Part shown: positions 8,579 to 16,813 of the stretch, piece by piece
Layout of the letters: the number at the start of each line of letters is the position of its first letter
How positions within the stretch are numbered: position 1 is the stretch's first letter
Source of the DNA: an uncultured Lachnospiraceae bacterium
GTDB taxonomy: Bacteria > Bacillota > Clostridia > Lachnospirales > Lachnospiraceae
Reading direction: 5' to 3'
NCBI GenBank assembly: GCA_949132985.1
Contig: CASCGD010000021.1
Span: 1 to 35,345 of the forward strand
DNA: 35,345 nt
Translations under genes and position numbers: made by a program
Notes under the pieces: model-generated
Told to the model about the DNA's origin: nothing
The model's input: only the letters and a program-made list of their open reading frames with translations
Database searches by the model: none

Positions 8579-9988
8579 ATGACAAAAAAGGAATTTAAGC
8601 GGGCAATGTGCTGCGGGCTTGGGCGCTGTATACTGGAATTGGAGACGGGGAAGGACAAAGAAGCGTACCGCGATATCGTTTTGTGGGGCTGTACCCGCGC
8701 GCTTGCCTATGATGTACAGTGTGAAGGGACGCGGGGCTGGTATCTTTACCGTCTCGCAAGGTGTTTTCCGGACGCGGATTATTTTGTGGAGCAAACGATC
8801 CCACATTTTTACAGGAGCAGCGACAAGGCCGGCTGGGCGTTTGATCAGTTCTGTGATTTTCTGGGCATGTTTGCAGGAGACGAAAACCGTGCGGCGCGTC
8901 ATGCGCTTTGGGCAAACTACCATCGGATGTATGAGCTGCTCCGGTCAAAACGAAGGCGGCTTTCAAACGGGCGCCTTCCGCTGTTTGAAAATTTTGAAGC
9001 GCTCTGCATCGCACTTGTGCGTATCGGGGTGACACGGGAGGGAGCGGAGGCTGTATTTATCCGGGTTGTTCAGGATGTGGGAAATCTGATGCTTGAAAAC
9101 CCGTTGCTTCACACGTGGAGCTTCGACTGGTTTCAGGCATGTCAGGAACATGAATTTGGAACATCGGGGATTCGCCGGATTCTGACACGACGGGCAAAGG
9201 AAAGCGCGGGTGTCGCGTACTATGTTGCCGCGATGCTGCGGGAGCAAAAAGGACGGGAGGCGCAAAGTTGTGAGCGCAGAGAAGCGCGGGCAAATCTGAC
9301 GGCGCGCGAGGTTTGGGAAAAGCTGCGGGACGGGGCTGAGACAGACCGGTTGTTTTTCGTCATGCAGACGAGGCTTATGATGCGCCGGGGAAGCGCGGAC
9401 GATGTGCAAAAGCTGGCCGGGCTTTACCGGGCGGAACGTGCGCCGCATTTGCGTGCGCGTCTGCTGGAGCTTTTTGCAAACCGGGACTGCGCGGATCTGC
9501 TGGATGCGGAAACGGTTATTTTGGATGCAAAGTCGGAGGACTGCGGGCTGCGTGACGCTGCTTTCCGGGTGTTGGCGCATATGCACGGAGAGGCGGTGCG
9601 CAGGTTTGCGCTTGAATTGTGGCGGCACGGAGCGCGCCCCGGAGACGTGATTGATATGCTGGCAAACAATTACCAGGCCGAGGATCATGACCGGCTGACT
9701 GCTCTGGTCCGGGCGCTTCCCGTCACCTACCGGGAAAGGGACGTGAGCTGGCACGGGGCATTTCTGGCGATTCTTGACTTGCTGGAGAGGCGGGGTGTGA
9801 AGCGTCCGCCCAAGGAGCTGCTGTGGTATATGTATGAGCACACGCTCTGCTCCTGCTGTCGCGAATATATTTTGCGGGAGATGGCCCGAAGGCGGATGCT
9901 GACAAAGGAGCTTTTGCAGGAGTGTCAGTATGACTGTAGCGAAGCCGTTCGGGAATATGCATTTGAAAAACTCCGGTCCATGTGTTAG
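8579..9988 (+). CDS. Uncharacterised 469-residue helical protein, possibly HEAT-like
   Basis: I do not recognise a named family. From the ATG at 8579 (AGGA at 8568-8571, 7 nt away; the adjacent ATG at 8576 is also possible) the protein has 469 residues, no signal peptide and no membrane span. It is almost wholly helical by eye. The N-terminal part (about 1-130) is rich in Cys and aromatic residues, with CTRALAYDVQCEGTRGWYLY. The C-terminal half has successive 30-40-residue helical units ending in arginine-rich turns (for example LYRAERAPHLRARLLELFANRD and DAAFRVLAHMHGEAVRRFALELW), suggestive of a HEAT/ARM-like solenoid. A Cys-Cys cluster (LCSCC) lies near the end. It stands alone between divergent azlC and the acetyltransferase gene. 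An in-frame ATG at 8492 lacks a ribosome site. Confidence 0.85.
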   Translation: MTKKEFKRAMCCGLGRCILELETGKDKEAYRDIVLWGCTRALAYDVQCEGTRGWYLYRLARCFPDADYFVEQTIPHFYRSSDKAGWAFDQFCDFLGMFAGDENRAARHALWANYHRMYELLRSKRRRLSNGRLPLFENFEALCIALVRIGVTREGAEAVFIRVVQDVGNLMLENPLLHTWSFDWFQACQEHEFGTSGIRRILTRRAKESAGVAYYVAAMLREQKGREAQSCERREARANLTAREVWEKLRDGAETDRLFFVMQTRLMMRRGSADDVQKLAGLYRAERAPHLRARLLELFANRDCADLLDAETVILDAKSEDCGLRDAAFRVLAHMHGEAVRRFALELWRHGARPGDVIDMLANNYQAEDHDRLTALVRALPVTYRERDVSWHGAFLAILDLLERRGVKRPPKELLWYMYEHTLCSCCREYILREMARRRMLTKELLQECQYDCSEAVREYAFEKLRSMC

Positions 9989-10076
9989 AATCGATGGATG
10001 GGAGCATTGACAGGGTGCAGGGCGTTGTTTTTGGTTGGAAAACGGGCCGCTGAATGGGGATTGGAGGGCAATTTTT

Positions 10077-10538
10077 ATGGAATTTCGAAGAACCGATGGC
10101 AGCAATGCGGATTTTGTAGAAAATTGCAGACTTCTTGATTTGGATCTGGACAGGCGCGTCGGGACAAAGATCAAGAGAGAGAAATATAAAGCATTTAACG
10201 GACTGGATGAGATAAAGGAAGTGATCGTCGTCTATGAAAATGAACAGGTACTCGGAGGCGGCGCAATCAGAAGATATAATGATCGAAATGCAGAGCTGAA
10301 GCGAGTGTTTGTGCGTGCGGAATATCAGGGACGCGGGATCGGGAGCAGGCTTGTCGCACTGCTCATGGAGTGGGCTGCACAGTTGGGCTATGAGCGAATG
10401 ATTCTGGAAACCGGAGAGCTGTTAGCCGAATCGTGTTCCGTTTACAAAAAACTGGGCTTTCAGGTCATTGAAAATTACGGCCCATATGCGGATATGCCGG
10501 AATCGCTTTGCATGGCGAAGGATTTGAAGAACGGATGA
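10077..10538 (+). CDS. GNAT-family N-acetyltransferase
   Basis: Acetyl-CoA-dependent acyltransferase of the GNAT fold, 153 residues; the acceptor is unknown. The central strand VIVVYENEQVLGGGAIRRY is followed by the AELKRVFVRAEYQGRGIGSRLVALL segment, whose QGRGIG loop (R/Q-x-x-G-x-G) binds the acetyl-CoA pyrophosphate. The C-terminal YKKLGFQVIENYGPY is typical of the fold. The ATG at 10077 is chosen because GGAGGG (10063-10068) lies 8 nt upstream; a TTG at 10035 would add 14 residues without a ribosome site. It follows the unknown protein by about 90 nt and may share its transcript. Confidence 0.9.
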   Translation: MEFRRTDGSNADFVENCRLLDLDLDRRVGTKIKREKYKAFNGLDEIKEVIVVYENEQVLGGGAIRRYNDRNAELKRVFVRAEYQGRGIGSRLVALLMEWAAQLGYERMILETGELLAESCSVYKKLGFQVIENYGPYADMPESLCMAKDLKNG

Positions 10539-10627
10539 ATGTCTGCCGGTGCTTAATATAGTGTAACAAAAGTTTGGTAAGATAGAATTTGTAAGATGGA
10601 AATCGGACAAAAAAGAGGAGAATGGCA

Positions 10628-10867
10628 ATGAACGAGAGCAGAATAAACCGCATCAACGAGTTGTATCATAAATCGAAGGCAGAAGGGCTTACCGCGGCGG
10701 AAAAGGAGGAGCAGGCGAAGCTGCGTGCGCAGTATCTGGCGGATATCAGGGCAAACATCCGGGGACAGCTGGATCATATTGACGTGGTAAACGCGGACGG
10801 GACGGTTGAAAATCTGGGAGAAAAAATCAGAAAGGAAAAAAGTCAGAAGCATGTATCAGGAAATTGA
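10628..10867 (+). CDS. DUF896 (YnzC-like) small cytosolic protein
   Basis: A 79-residue helical-hairpin protein of the DUF896 family. The sequence ESRINRINELYHKSKAEGLTAAEKEEQAKLRAQYLADIRANIRGQLD is the full family signature. The molecular role is not established; in Bacillus the homologue YnzC lies in the SOS-linked yneA-yneB-ynzC group. The start at 10628 is favoured over the ATG at 10622 because AGAGGAG (10614-10620) would be only 1 nt from the first but 7 nt from the second. Its end overlaps the miaB start by 17 nt, implying translational coupling. Confidence 0.88.
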   Translation: MNESRINRINELYHKSKAEGLTAAEKEEQAKLRAQYLADIRANIRGQLDHIDVVNADGTVENLGEKIRKEKSQKHVSGN

Positions 10868-12311
10868 TTTGGATCAAATAGAGGTAGCTTTGGAACCGCC
10901 CGAAAAGGAGCCGGAACGGGAATATTATTTTATGGCGAAATGCCGGGAACGGGTGCGGGCATTTGCGCAAAAAAACGGTCGTTTTCCGACGGCGTGCGTC
11001 GTCAATATGGGCTGTCAGATGAATGCCCGCGACTCCGAAAAGCTGCGCGGCATATTGAATGCGATAGGGTATATGCCCGCGGAGAGCGAGGAGGCGGATT
11101 TTGTCCTCTACAATACGTGTACGGTGCGCGAGAACGCGAACAACAAGGTATACGGCAGGCTTGGAAAGCTCGGGCATTATAAGAAAAAGCATCCGGGCAT
11201 GATGATCGCGCTGTGCGGCTGCATGATGCAGGAGGCGCACGTGGTAAAACGGCTGCGGGAGCAATACCGCTTTGTCAATCTGGTGTTCGGGACGCACAAT
11301 CTTTATAAATTTGCGGAGCTTGTCTGGCGCGCGATGACTGAAGAGGATATGGTGATCGACGTCTGGGAGGATGCGGGGGAGATTGTGGAGGATTTGCCGC
11401 TCAGGCGAAAATACAGCTTTAAATCCGGCGTGAACATCATGTTCGGCTGCGATAATTTTTGTAGCTACTGTATCGTGCCTTATGTGCGCGGGCGGGAGCG
11501 CAGCAGAGAGCCGCGCGACATTATCCGCGAGATCGAGCGGCTGGCAAAGGATGGCGTTGTGGAGGTCATGCTGCTGGGGCAAAACGTCAATTCCTACGGA
11601 AAAAATCTGGCGGAGCCGATGAGTTTTGCGGCGCTTTTGCGCGAGGTGGAAAAAATCGAGGGCATCCGGCGCATTCGTTTTATGACATCCCATCCGAAGG
11701 ATCTCTCGGACGAGCTGATCGAGGTGATGGCACAGTCGAAAAAAATATGCCGCCATATGCATCTGCCCTTACAGTCAGGGAGCAGCCGCATTTTAAAGGC
11801 GATGAACCGCCGCTACGACAAAGAGCACTATTTGAGTCTGGTGGAAAAGCTGCGCGCTGCGATCCCGGACATCGCCATCACGACGGATATCATCGTTGGC
11901 TTTCCGGGCGAGACGCGGGAGGACTTTTTTGAGACGCTGGACGTGGTGCGGCGCGTGCGCTTTGACAGCGCGTTTACATTCATTTATTCGAAGCGTTCCG
12001 GCACGCCTGCGGCAGAGATGGAGCATCAGGTGCCGGAGGATGAGGTGAAAGAAAACTTTGACGTGCTTTTAAAGGAGGTCCAGCGCATCGGAGCCGAGAA
12101 AGCGGAGGAGCTTGCGGGCAGGGTGTTTCCGGTTCTGATCGAGCAGCAGAACGAGCAGGACGCCTCGCTTGTGACCGGGCGGCTCTCGAACAATTCCGTC
12201 GTGCACGTTCCGGGCGGCGTGTCGCTTGTCGGGAAGATCGTGGACGTCCGGCTGACGGAGTGCAAGGGCTTTTATTATCTGGGGCAGATCGAAGATGAAA
12301 ACGTCGGATAG
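10851..12311 (+). CDS. miaB: tRNA (N6-isopentenyl adenosine-37-C2) methylthiotransferase MiaB
   Basis: Radical-SAM enzyme that adds the methylthio group to i6A37 in tRNAs reading UNN codons. From the ATG at 10851 it has 486 residues. N-terminal UPF0004 domain cysteines for the auxiliary 4Fe-4S cluster are at residues 55 (MGCQMN), 90 (YNTCTVR) and 124 (CGCMMQ). The radical-SAM motif CDNFCSYC gives cysteines 200, 204 and 207. MLLGQNVNSYG and HLPLQSGSSRILKAMNRRY follow, and a C-terminal TRAM domain ends the protein. An in-frame TTG at 10806 is an unlikely start. The ribosome site for 10851 is weak, consistent with coupling to the overlapping DUF896 gene. Confidence 0.96.
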   Translation: MYQEIDLDQIEVALEPPEKEPEREYYFMAKCRERVRAFAQKNGRFPTACVVNMGCQMNARDSEKLRGILNAIGYMPAESEEADFVLYNTCTVRENANNKVYGRLGKLGHYKKKHPGMMIALCGCMMQEAHVVKRLREQYRFVNLVFGTHNLYKFAELVWRAMTEEDMVIDVWEDAGEIVEDLPLRRKYSFKSGVNIMFGCDNFCSYCIVPYVRGRERSREPRDIIREIERLAKDGVVEVMLLGQNVNSYGKNLAEPMSFAALLREVEKIEGIRRIRFMTSHPKDLSDELIEVMAQSKKICRHMHLPLQSGSSRILKAMNRRYDKEHYLSLVEKLRAAIPDIAITTDIIVGFPGETREDFFETLDVVRRVRFDSAFTFIYSKRSGTPAAEMEHQVPEDEVKENFDVLLKEVQRIGAEKAEELAGRVFPVLIEQQNEQDASLVTGRLSNNSVVHVPGGVSLVGKIVDVRLTECKGFYYLGQIEDENVG

Positions 12312-12768
12312 CGCAGATCGGGGTGCGGCTTTGGCAGGCAGAGCAGGCTGCGCCTTTGACAGTCGGATGCCTGCCGCCAAGGGGGCGTCCGGGCCGTTGA
12401 AATTTGGCAGGCGGGACATGGTTTTTCTGGCCGCGCTGTTTTTGCTGGGGCTTGGGCTGACGCTTGGCATTTACATGTTTTCTTCCGGCGGCAGCGAAAT
12501 TCGCATTACCGCGGACGGGCGGCTTTACGGCACGTACGATCTTGGAAAAGACCAGGAAATTTCCGTGGAAACGGAGCGGGGCGGCGTGAATCTCATCGCG
12601 ATCGAGAACGGCGCGGCCTATATGAAAGCGGCGAACTGTCCGGACGGGCTTTGCATGCATCAGGGCAGGATTTCGCGTGATAAGCAGACAATCGTCTGTC
12701 TGCCGCATAAGCTGGTGGTGGAGGTCACCGGCGGACAGGAGCGGGAGTATGATGCGATCAGCAGGTGA
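12295..12768 (+). CDS. Membrane-anchored NusG domain II protein (NusG_II)
   Basis: Despite the name, this family is not a transcription factor: it has one membrane span (about 42-62) and an external beta domain related to NusG domain II. The 157 residues include the family's cysteine pattern NCPDGLCMHQGRIS (Cys115, Cys120) plus Cys135 in VCLPHKL. It overlaps the miaB end by 17 nt and the next gene by 4 nt. NusG_II proteins are regularly paired with Gx-family membrane proteins, as here. That pair occurs in loci for flavin-based extracellular electron transfer, which points to a membrane redox role; function here is inferred. The first 40 residues are low-complexity, so a later start is possible. 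Confidence 0.85.
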   Translation: MKTSDSADRGAALAGRAGCAFDSRMPAAKGASGPLKFGRRDMVFLAALFLLGLGLTLGIYMFSSGGSEIRITADGRLYGTYDLGKDQEISVETERGGVNLIAIENGAAYMKAANCPDGLCMHQGRISRDKQTIVCLPHKLVVEVTGGQEREYDAISR

Positions 12769-13265
12769 ACAACGTGAAAAATAAAACAGCATATTTGGGG
12801 CTTTGCCTTGCGCTTGCGCTTATCTGCAGCTACGTGGAGGCGCTCATTCCGGTGCCGATCGGTATTCCGGGCGTAAAGCTCGGGCTCGCGAATATTGTGA
12901 TGGTCTGCATCCTCTACCGAAGCGGCGAAAAAGATGCGGCGCTTATCTCCTTTGCGCGGGTGCTTTTGACGGGCTTTTTTTTCGGGAGCCTTTACAGTAT
13001 TTTGTACAGTTTCGCGGGCGCGGCGCTCAGCCTTTTTGTGATGGCGCTCGTTAAAAGAACGAACGCGCTGCACATCATCAGCGTCAGCGCGGCGGGCGGG
13101 GTCGCGCACAATGTCGGGCAGTTTTTTGTGGCGGCGCTAGTCGTGGAAAATTATCGGATTTTATACTATTTGCCGGTGCTTTTTGCAGTTGGGATGGCGA
13201 CGGGTACTTTGATCGGCGTTGCCGCGGCAAATATTTTGCGGCGGCTGCCGGAGGAGGTTTTATGA
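12765..13265 (+). CDS. Gx-family membrane protein (formerly heptaprenyl diphosphate synthase component I)
   Basis: A 166-residue protein with about five membrane spans. GIPGVKLGLANIVMVCILY is the hallmark of the Gx/Hpre_diP_synt_I family, which resembles small S-component transporters and is often misnamed as a prenyl synthase subunit. The GTG at 12765 overlaps the preceding stop; a second GTG at 12774 has a better ribosome site (AGGTGA at 12763-12768, 5 nt spacing) and may be the true start. The stop overlaps ruvA by four bases. No heptaprenyl synthase component II is nearby, so a quinone-synthesis role is not supported; a membrane redox or small-molecule transport role with the NusG_II partner is more likely. 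Confidence 0.87.
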   Translation: MNNVKNKTAYLGLCLALALICSYVEALIPVPIGIPGVKLGLANIVMVCILYRSGEKDAALISFARVLLTGFFFGSLYSILYSFAGAALSLFVMALVKRTNALHIISVSAAGGVAHNVGQFFVAALVVENYRILYYLPVLFAVGMATGTLIGVAAANILRRLPEEVL

Positions 13266-13873
13266 TTCAGTACATCAAAGGAACGCTGGCGGATATGGAC
13301 GAGCGGACGGTGACGATTGAGAGCAACGGCATCGGTTTTCTCGTACATATTTCCGGGCCGACGTTTGACTATCTGCCGCAGGTGGGCGAGCAGATAAAAA
13401 TGTATATTTATTTTCAGGTGAAGGACGACGGATTTGCGCTGTTCGGCTTTTTGACGAAGGACGATCTGCGGGTGTTCGAGCTTTTGCTGGGAGTGGGCGG
13501 CGTCGGGCCAAAGGGGGCGCTGGCAGTGCTCTCGGTGCTCACGCCGGATGATCTGCGCTTTGCGGTCATCTCCGACGACGCGAAGGCAATTGCGAAAGCG
13601 CCGGGCATCGGAACAAAGACGGCGCAGCGCGTTATTTTGGAGCTGAAGGATAAGCTAAAGCTTGCAGACGCGTTTCACGATTCGCCGGAGCTTGCAAAAA
13701 ATCCGGTTCTCATGCAGGAGAAGGGCGTGCGGCAGGAGGCGCTGCTGGCGCTCACCTCGCTTGGCTACTCCGCGGCGGAGGCGTCGCAGGTGCTCTCCGG
13801 CATTGAGATCACGCCGGAGTCTGAGGTTGAGGACGTCTTAAAGCTCGCGCTGAAAAACATGGCGATGCTGTGA
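13262..13873 (+). CDS. ruvA: Holliday junction branch migration protein RuvA
   Basis: DNA-binding core of the RuvAB branch migration complex; a tetramer sandwiches the four-way junction. The 203 residues contain the N-terminal OB fold (MIQYIKGTLADMDERTVTIESNGIGFLV), two helix-hairpin-helix motifs (LLGVGGVGPKGALAVL and APGIGTKTAQRVILELKDKL) and the C-terminal RuvB-contacting helices (ALTSLGYSAAEASQVL). The ATG lies in an ATGA overlap with the preceding membrane gene, so ruvA is translated from the same operon. ruvB follows after 90 nt. Confidence 0.97.
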   Translation: MIQYIKGTLADMDERTVTIESNGIGFLVHISGPTFDYLPQVGEQIKMYIYFQVKDDGFALFGFLTKDDLRVFELLLGVGGVGPKGALAVLSVLTPDDLRFAVISDDAKAIAKAPGIGTKTAQRVILELKDKLKLADAFHDSPELAKNPVLMQEKGVRQEALLALTSLGYSAAEASQVLSGIEITPESEVEDVLKLALKNMAML

Positions 13874-13963
13874 GAGCCTCTGAAAACGAACAACAGGTTT
13901 TGATACCGGACCCGCCGGCAAGGCGTTTGGTTCGCGGGTATGACGAAAAAGTAAGGAGCGGCT

Positions 13964-14962
13964 ATGGATAACCGAAAGGTCATATCTACCGAAATTCAGG
14001 AAGAGGATATTAAAATAGAAAAAAACCTGCGCCCACAGCGGCTGGAGGACTATATCGGCCAGGCGAAGGCGAAGGAGAACTTAAAGGTCTATATCGAGGC
14101 GGCGAAGGGGCGCGGCGAACCGCTCGACCATGTGCTTTTCTACGGGCCGCCGGGGCTTGGAAAAACGACGCTCGCCGGTATCATCGCAAACGAGATGGGT
14201 GTTCACGTCAAGATCACGTCAGGTCCTGCGATTGCAAAGCCCGGCGAGATGGCTGCGATTTTGAGTAATCTGGCGGAGGGCGACCTGCTCTTCGTGGACG
14301 AGATTCATCGCCTGAACCGTCAGGTGGAGGAGGTGCTCTATCCGGCGATGGAAGATTACGTCATCGACATTATGATCGGGAAGGGCGCGACTGCGCGCTC
14401 CATCCGTCTTGATCTGCCGAAATTTACGCTCGTGGGGGCGACGACCCGCGCGGGGCTGCTCTCCGCGCCGCTGAGAGACCGCTTTGGGGTGATGCACCGG
14501 TTGGAGTTTTATACGGTGGACGAGCTTAAGGTCATTATCCTGCACTCCGCGAAAGCGCTGGAAGTTGAGATCGACGACGAGGGAGCGTTTGAGCTTGCAA
14601 GGCGTTCGCGCGGAACGCCGCGTCTGGCGAACCGTCTGTTAAAGCGCGTGCGGGATTTTGCGCAGGTCAAGTATAACGGGAAGATCACGCGCGAGGTGGC
14701 GAGCTTTGCGCTCGATCTTCTGGAGGTCGACAAGATGGGACTGGACAACAGCGACCGGAGGATTCTCTGCACGATCATCGAAAAATTTTCCGGCGGGCCG
14801 GTGGGGCTTGACACGCTGGCCGCCGCCATCGGAGAGGATTCTGGCACGATCGAGGACGTCTATGAGCCGTATCTGGTTATGAACGGCTTTCTCAACCGAA
14901 CGCCAAAGGGGCGCGTCGTGACGGAGTACTGCTATCGGCATTTGGGGCTGGAGCGGGGATGA
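13964..14962 (+). CDS. ruvB: Holliday junction branch migration ATPase RuvB
   Basis: AAA+ hexameric motor that drives branch migration with RuvA. The 332 residues start with the family sequence [12 protein letters not shown]; Walker A is GPPGLGKTT (61-69), Walker B VDEIHRL with DEIH at 112-115, sensor region [19 protein letters not shown], and the C-terminal winged helix ends in [28 protein letters not shown] just upstream supplies the ribosome site. The 90-nt gap after ruvA contains an ACCCGC/GCGGGT inverted repeat but no T-run, so co-transcription is likely. Confidence 0.97.
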   Translation: MDNRKVISTEIQEEDIKIEKNLRPQRLEDYIGQAKAKENLKVYIEAAKGRGEPLDHVLFYGPPGLGKTTLAGIIANEMGVHVKITSGPAIAKPGEMAAILSNLAEGDLLFVDEIHRLNRQVEEVLYPAMEDYVIDIMIGKGATARSIRLDLPKFTLVGATTRAGLLSAPLRDRFGVMHRLEFYTVDELKVIILHSAKALEVEIDDEGAFELARRSRGTPRLANRLLKRVRDFAQVKYNGKITREVASFALDLLEVDKMGLDNSDRRILCTIIEKFSGGPVGLDTLAAAIGEDSGTIEDVYEPYLVMNGFLNRTPKGRVVTEYCYRHLGLERG

Positions 14963-14996
14963 ATGATGAGCGCGCAGGGAAAAACGGAGGGATCTT

Positions 14997-15188
14997 ATGG
15001 AAAAGATGGCGGAAATATGCTGCGGAGGCTATGAGGATGCGCCTGCGGCATATCGGGGGAGCCGGATTTTGCTGCAAAAAGGCAGACTTTGCAGGGATGA
15101 AAAAGATGCAGCGCTTCTGCTTTCCAATAGGGAGGGTTACGAGGCGGCAGATGAAATATTTATGAGGGAGCGGATCGAAACGGTATGA
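14997..15188 (+). CDS. Small unknown protein (63 residues) between ruvB and yitT
   Basis: A 63-residue acidic/basic mixed protein with no membrane span and a Cys-Cys pair (EICCGGYED) near the N-terminus. I do not recognise a family. The ATG has an excellent ribosome site, GGAGGG at 14986-14991 with 5 nt spacing, and its TGA overlaps the ATG of the next gene (15185-15188). These two signs favour this frame over the overlapping 68-codon frame starting at 14959, which is arginine/methionine-rich. Position suggests a role tied to RuvAB or the membrane protein that follows, or simply a translation-coupling leader for it. Confidence 0.7.
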   Translation: MEKMAEICCGGYEDAPAAYRGSRILLQKGRLCRDEKDAALLLSNREGYEAADEIFMRERIETV

Positions 15189-16063
15189 GTTTTCAGGAGA
15201 TAAGAAACAACGATAAGGTAAGATTTGTCTACACGTTTACGTGCGTGCTGCTCGCCGGATTTATGCAGGCGGCTGTCATGCAGATTTTTATGAATCCGAT
15301 TAATCTGTTATCCAGCGGTTTTACGGGTGTCGCAATTTTGGCGGAAAAGATCACCTCGACCTTTTTCGGCTTCTCTTTTCCCGTTTCCCTTGGAATGATA
15401 GCATTAAATATTCCGGTGGCGTTTTTGTGCAGTAAGAGCATCAGCAAGCGGTTTACCTTTTTTTCGCTGCTGCAGGTGTTTTTTGCCAGCTTTTTTTTGC
15501 GGGTGCTGAAATTTGATCCGCTGTTTGACGATATTTTGCTGAACGTGATCTTCGGAGGCTTCCTGTTCGGCATCATGACTGTGCTTGCCTTAAAGGGAAA
15601 TGCGTCCACCGGAGGCGTGGATTTTGTTGCCTTGTATATTTCAAACAAGAAGGGGAAATCCATCTGGAGCTATGTGTTTATATTTAACGCGGCACTGATC
15701 ACGGTTTTTGGCTTTTTGTTTGGCTGGGAATACGCCGGATATTCGATTTTGTTCCAGTTTATATCGACCAAAACGATTGATTCTTTCTACCATCGCTATG
15801 AGCGGATGACGATGCAGATCACGACGGCGCGGCCGGATGATGTGATCCGGGCGTACGTATCCGAGTATCGGCATGGCATTTCCAGGATTGACGGGATCGG
15901 CGGCTACAGCGGAAAGGAGATCAGTCTGCTGCACACGGTGGCGTCCAGCTACGAGATCTCGGATATCGCGAAGCTCATGCGAAAGGCCGACCCTCATGTG
16001 GTCATCAACACGTTCAAATCCGAGGATTTTTACGGCGGCTTCTACTTAAAGCCGATTGAGTAA
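15185..16063 (+). CDS. YitT family membrane protein (DUF161 plus DUF2179)
   Basis: A 292-residue integral-membrane protein of unknown transport activity. About five to six spans in the first two thirds carry the YitT pattern NPINLLSSGFTGVAILAEK and LKGNASTGGVDFVALYISNKKG. The cytoplasmic DUF2179 domain (about 205-290) includes GISRIDGIGGYSGKEISLLHTV and ends DPHVVINTFKSEDFYGGFY. The ATG overlaps the preceding small gene's stop. Members of this family are numerous in Firmicutes and the substrate is not established. Confidence 0.93.
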   Translation: MSFQEIRNNDKVRFVYTFTCVLLAGFMQAAVMQIFMNPINLLSSGFTGVAILAEKITSTFFGFSFPVSLGMIALNIPVAFLCSKSISKRFTFFSLLQVFFASFFLRVLKFDPLFDDILLNVIFGGFLFGIMTVLALKGNASTGGVDFVALYISNKKGKSIWSYVFIFNAALITVFGFLFGWEYAGYSILFQFISTKTIDSFYHRYERMTMQITTARPDDVIRAYVSEYRHGISRIDGIGGYSGKEISLLHTVASSYEISDIAKLMRKADPHVVINTFKSEDFYGGFYLKPIE

Positions 16064-16201
16064 CGTATTTGATGTAGTCCACTGTGCTGTATCGGCACCG
16101 TAGACTGGAAGGTGGAGGAGCGGCATCGGCCTTGGCGGAGATCCTTTCGTTTTGATACGGGCTGTGCAATGCCCCCACGAACTGCAAGGATAAAATGGCG
16201 A

Positions 16202-16230
16202 TGGACTTTTCTTCCTGATTATGGTATGCT
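16202..16230 (+). promoter_or_regulatory. Promoter of zapA
   Basis: TGGACT (16202-16207) and TATGCT (16225-16230) are separated by 17 nt, with four of six matches each. It lies 35 nt upstream of the zapA start, after a 140-nt stretch without a gene. Confidence 0.5.
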
Positions 16231-16264
16231 AAAAGACATGATAATCGGGAGGCGAAGGAAAACC

Positions 16265-16738
16265 ATGGCGACAAAGGCAAGCACCGTAGTAGTGATCGAC
16301 AAAAAAGAGTATAACCTGAGCGGTTTCGAGGAAGAGGAATATATGCAGCGGGTTGCCGCCTACATCAACCAGAAGATCACGGAGATGAACCAGCAGGATT
16401 CCTACAAGCGTATTCCGCAGGACATGAAAAACATTATGTTGCAGCTCAATTTGGCGGACGATTATTTTAAGGCGAAGGAGCAGGCGGGGACTGCAGGTTC
16501 CAAGTTTTCCGAGCTGGAAAAGGAAATATTCGATTTGAAGCATCAGCTTGTGGACGCGCAGATGCAGCTGGACGAGACCAGCGGAAAGCTCTCGGAGGCG
16601 GCCTCGAAGCTGGAGCTTGTAAAGGCCCAGAACGAGTCGTTTCAGGCACTTTTGGAGGAGGCGGCAAAAGAAAAGCGGGCGCTGGAGGATAAGAACGAAC
16701 GGCTGACAGCGGATTTGGAAGAGCTGTTATTGAAATAA
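16265..16738 (+). CDS. zapA: Cell division protein ZapA with extended coiled coil
   Basis: FtsZ-associated protein that bundles protofilaments at the division site. From the ATG at 16265 it has 157 residues: an N-terminal ZapA domain (KASTVVVIDKKEYNLSGFEEEEYMQRVAAYINQKI) and a long C-terminal coiled coil (about 85-157), longer than in the roughly 85-100-residue Bacillus ZapA. Ribosome sites GGGAGG and AAGGA lie just upstream. The longer open frame from 16112 is dismissed because it would place basic low-complexity residues before the domain. A terminator follows. Confidence 0.9.
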   Translation: MATKASTVVVIDKKEYNLSGFEEEEYMQRVAAYINQKITEMNQQDSYKRIPQDMKNIMLQLNLADDYFKAKEQAGTAGSKFSELEKEIFDLKHQLVDAQMQLDETSGKLSEAASKLELVKAQNESFQALLEEAAKEKRALEDKNERLTADLEELLLK

Positions 16739-16747
16739 ACGTTACGG

Positions 16748-16782
16748 AAGGGGACGGACGAAAAACGTTACGTTCCCTTTTT
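16748..16782 (+). terminator. Intrinsic terminator after zapA
   Basis: AAGGGGAC (16748-16755) can pair with GTTCCCTT (16772-16779), with one G-U pair, across a 16-nt loop. A five-T run follows (16778-16782). A direct repeat of AACGTTACG flanks the stem. Confidence 0.5.
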
Positions 16783-16813
16783 CTAATCGTATAAAAGGAA
16801 TAAAAGGAGAATC

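Noticed and set aside
8963-10174. 403-codon open frame on the minus strand
   Set aside because: It lies antisense to the 469-residue gene, is rich in Pro/His/Arg/Gln as expected of a shadow frame in GC-rich DNA, and has no ribosome site; the plus strand frame has one.
10827-11762. 311-codon minus-strand frame
   Set aside because: Antisense to miaB, whose motifs are unmistakable; His/Arg/Leu-rich shadow.
12765-13265. Heptaprenyl diphosphate synthase subunit I
   Set aside because: The old family name is misleading; there is no component II or quinone gene here, and the protein is a polytopic membrane protein of the Gx type.
14959-15165. 68-codon frame starting at the end of ruvB
   Set aside because: Arg/Met/Lys-rich and without the strong ribosome site that the overlapping 63-codon frame has; stop does not couple to the next gene.
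16064-16264. Possible structured RNA between yitT and zapA (GTGC/GCAC and AGTC/GACT pairings near 16075-16110)
   Set aside because: Stems are only four to five base pairs, with no terminator or ribosome-site sequestration; not enough to call a riboswitch.
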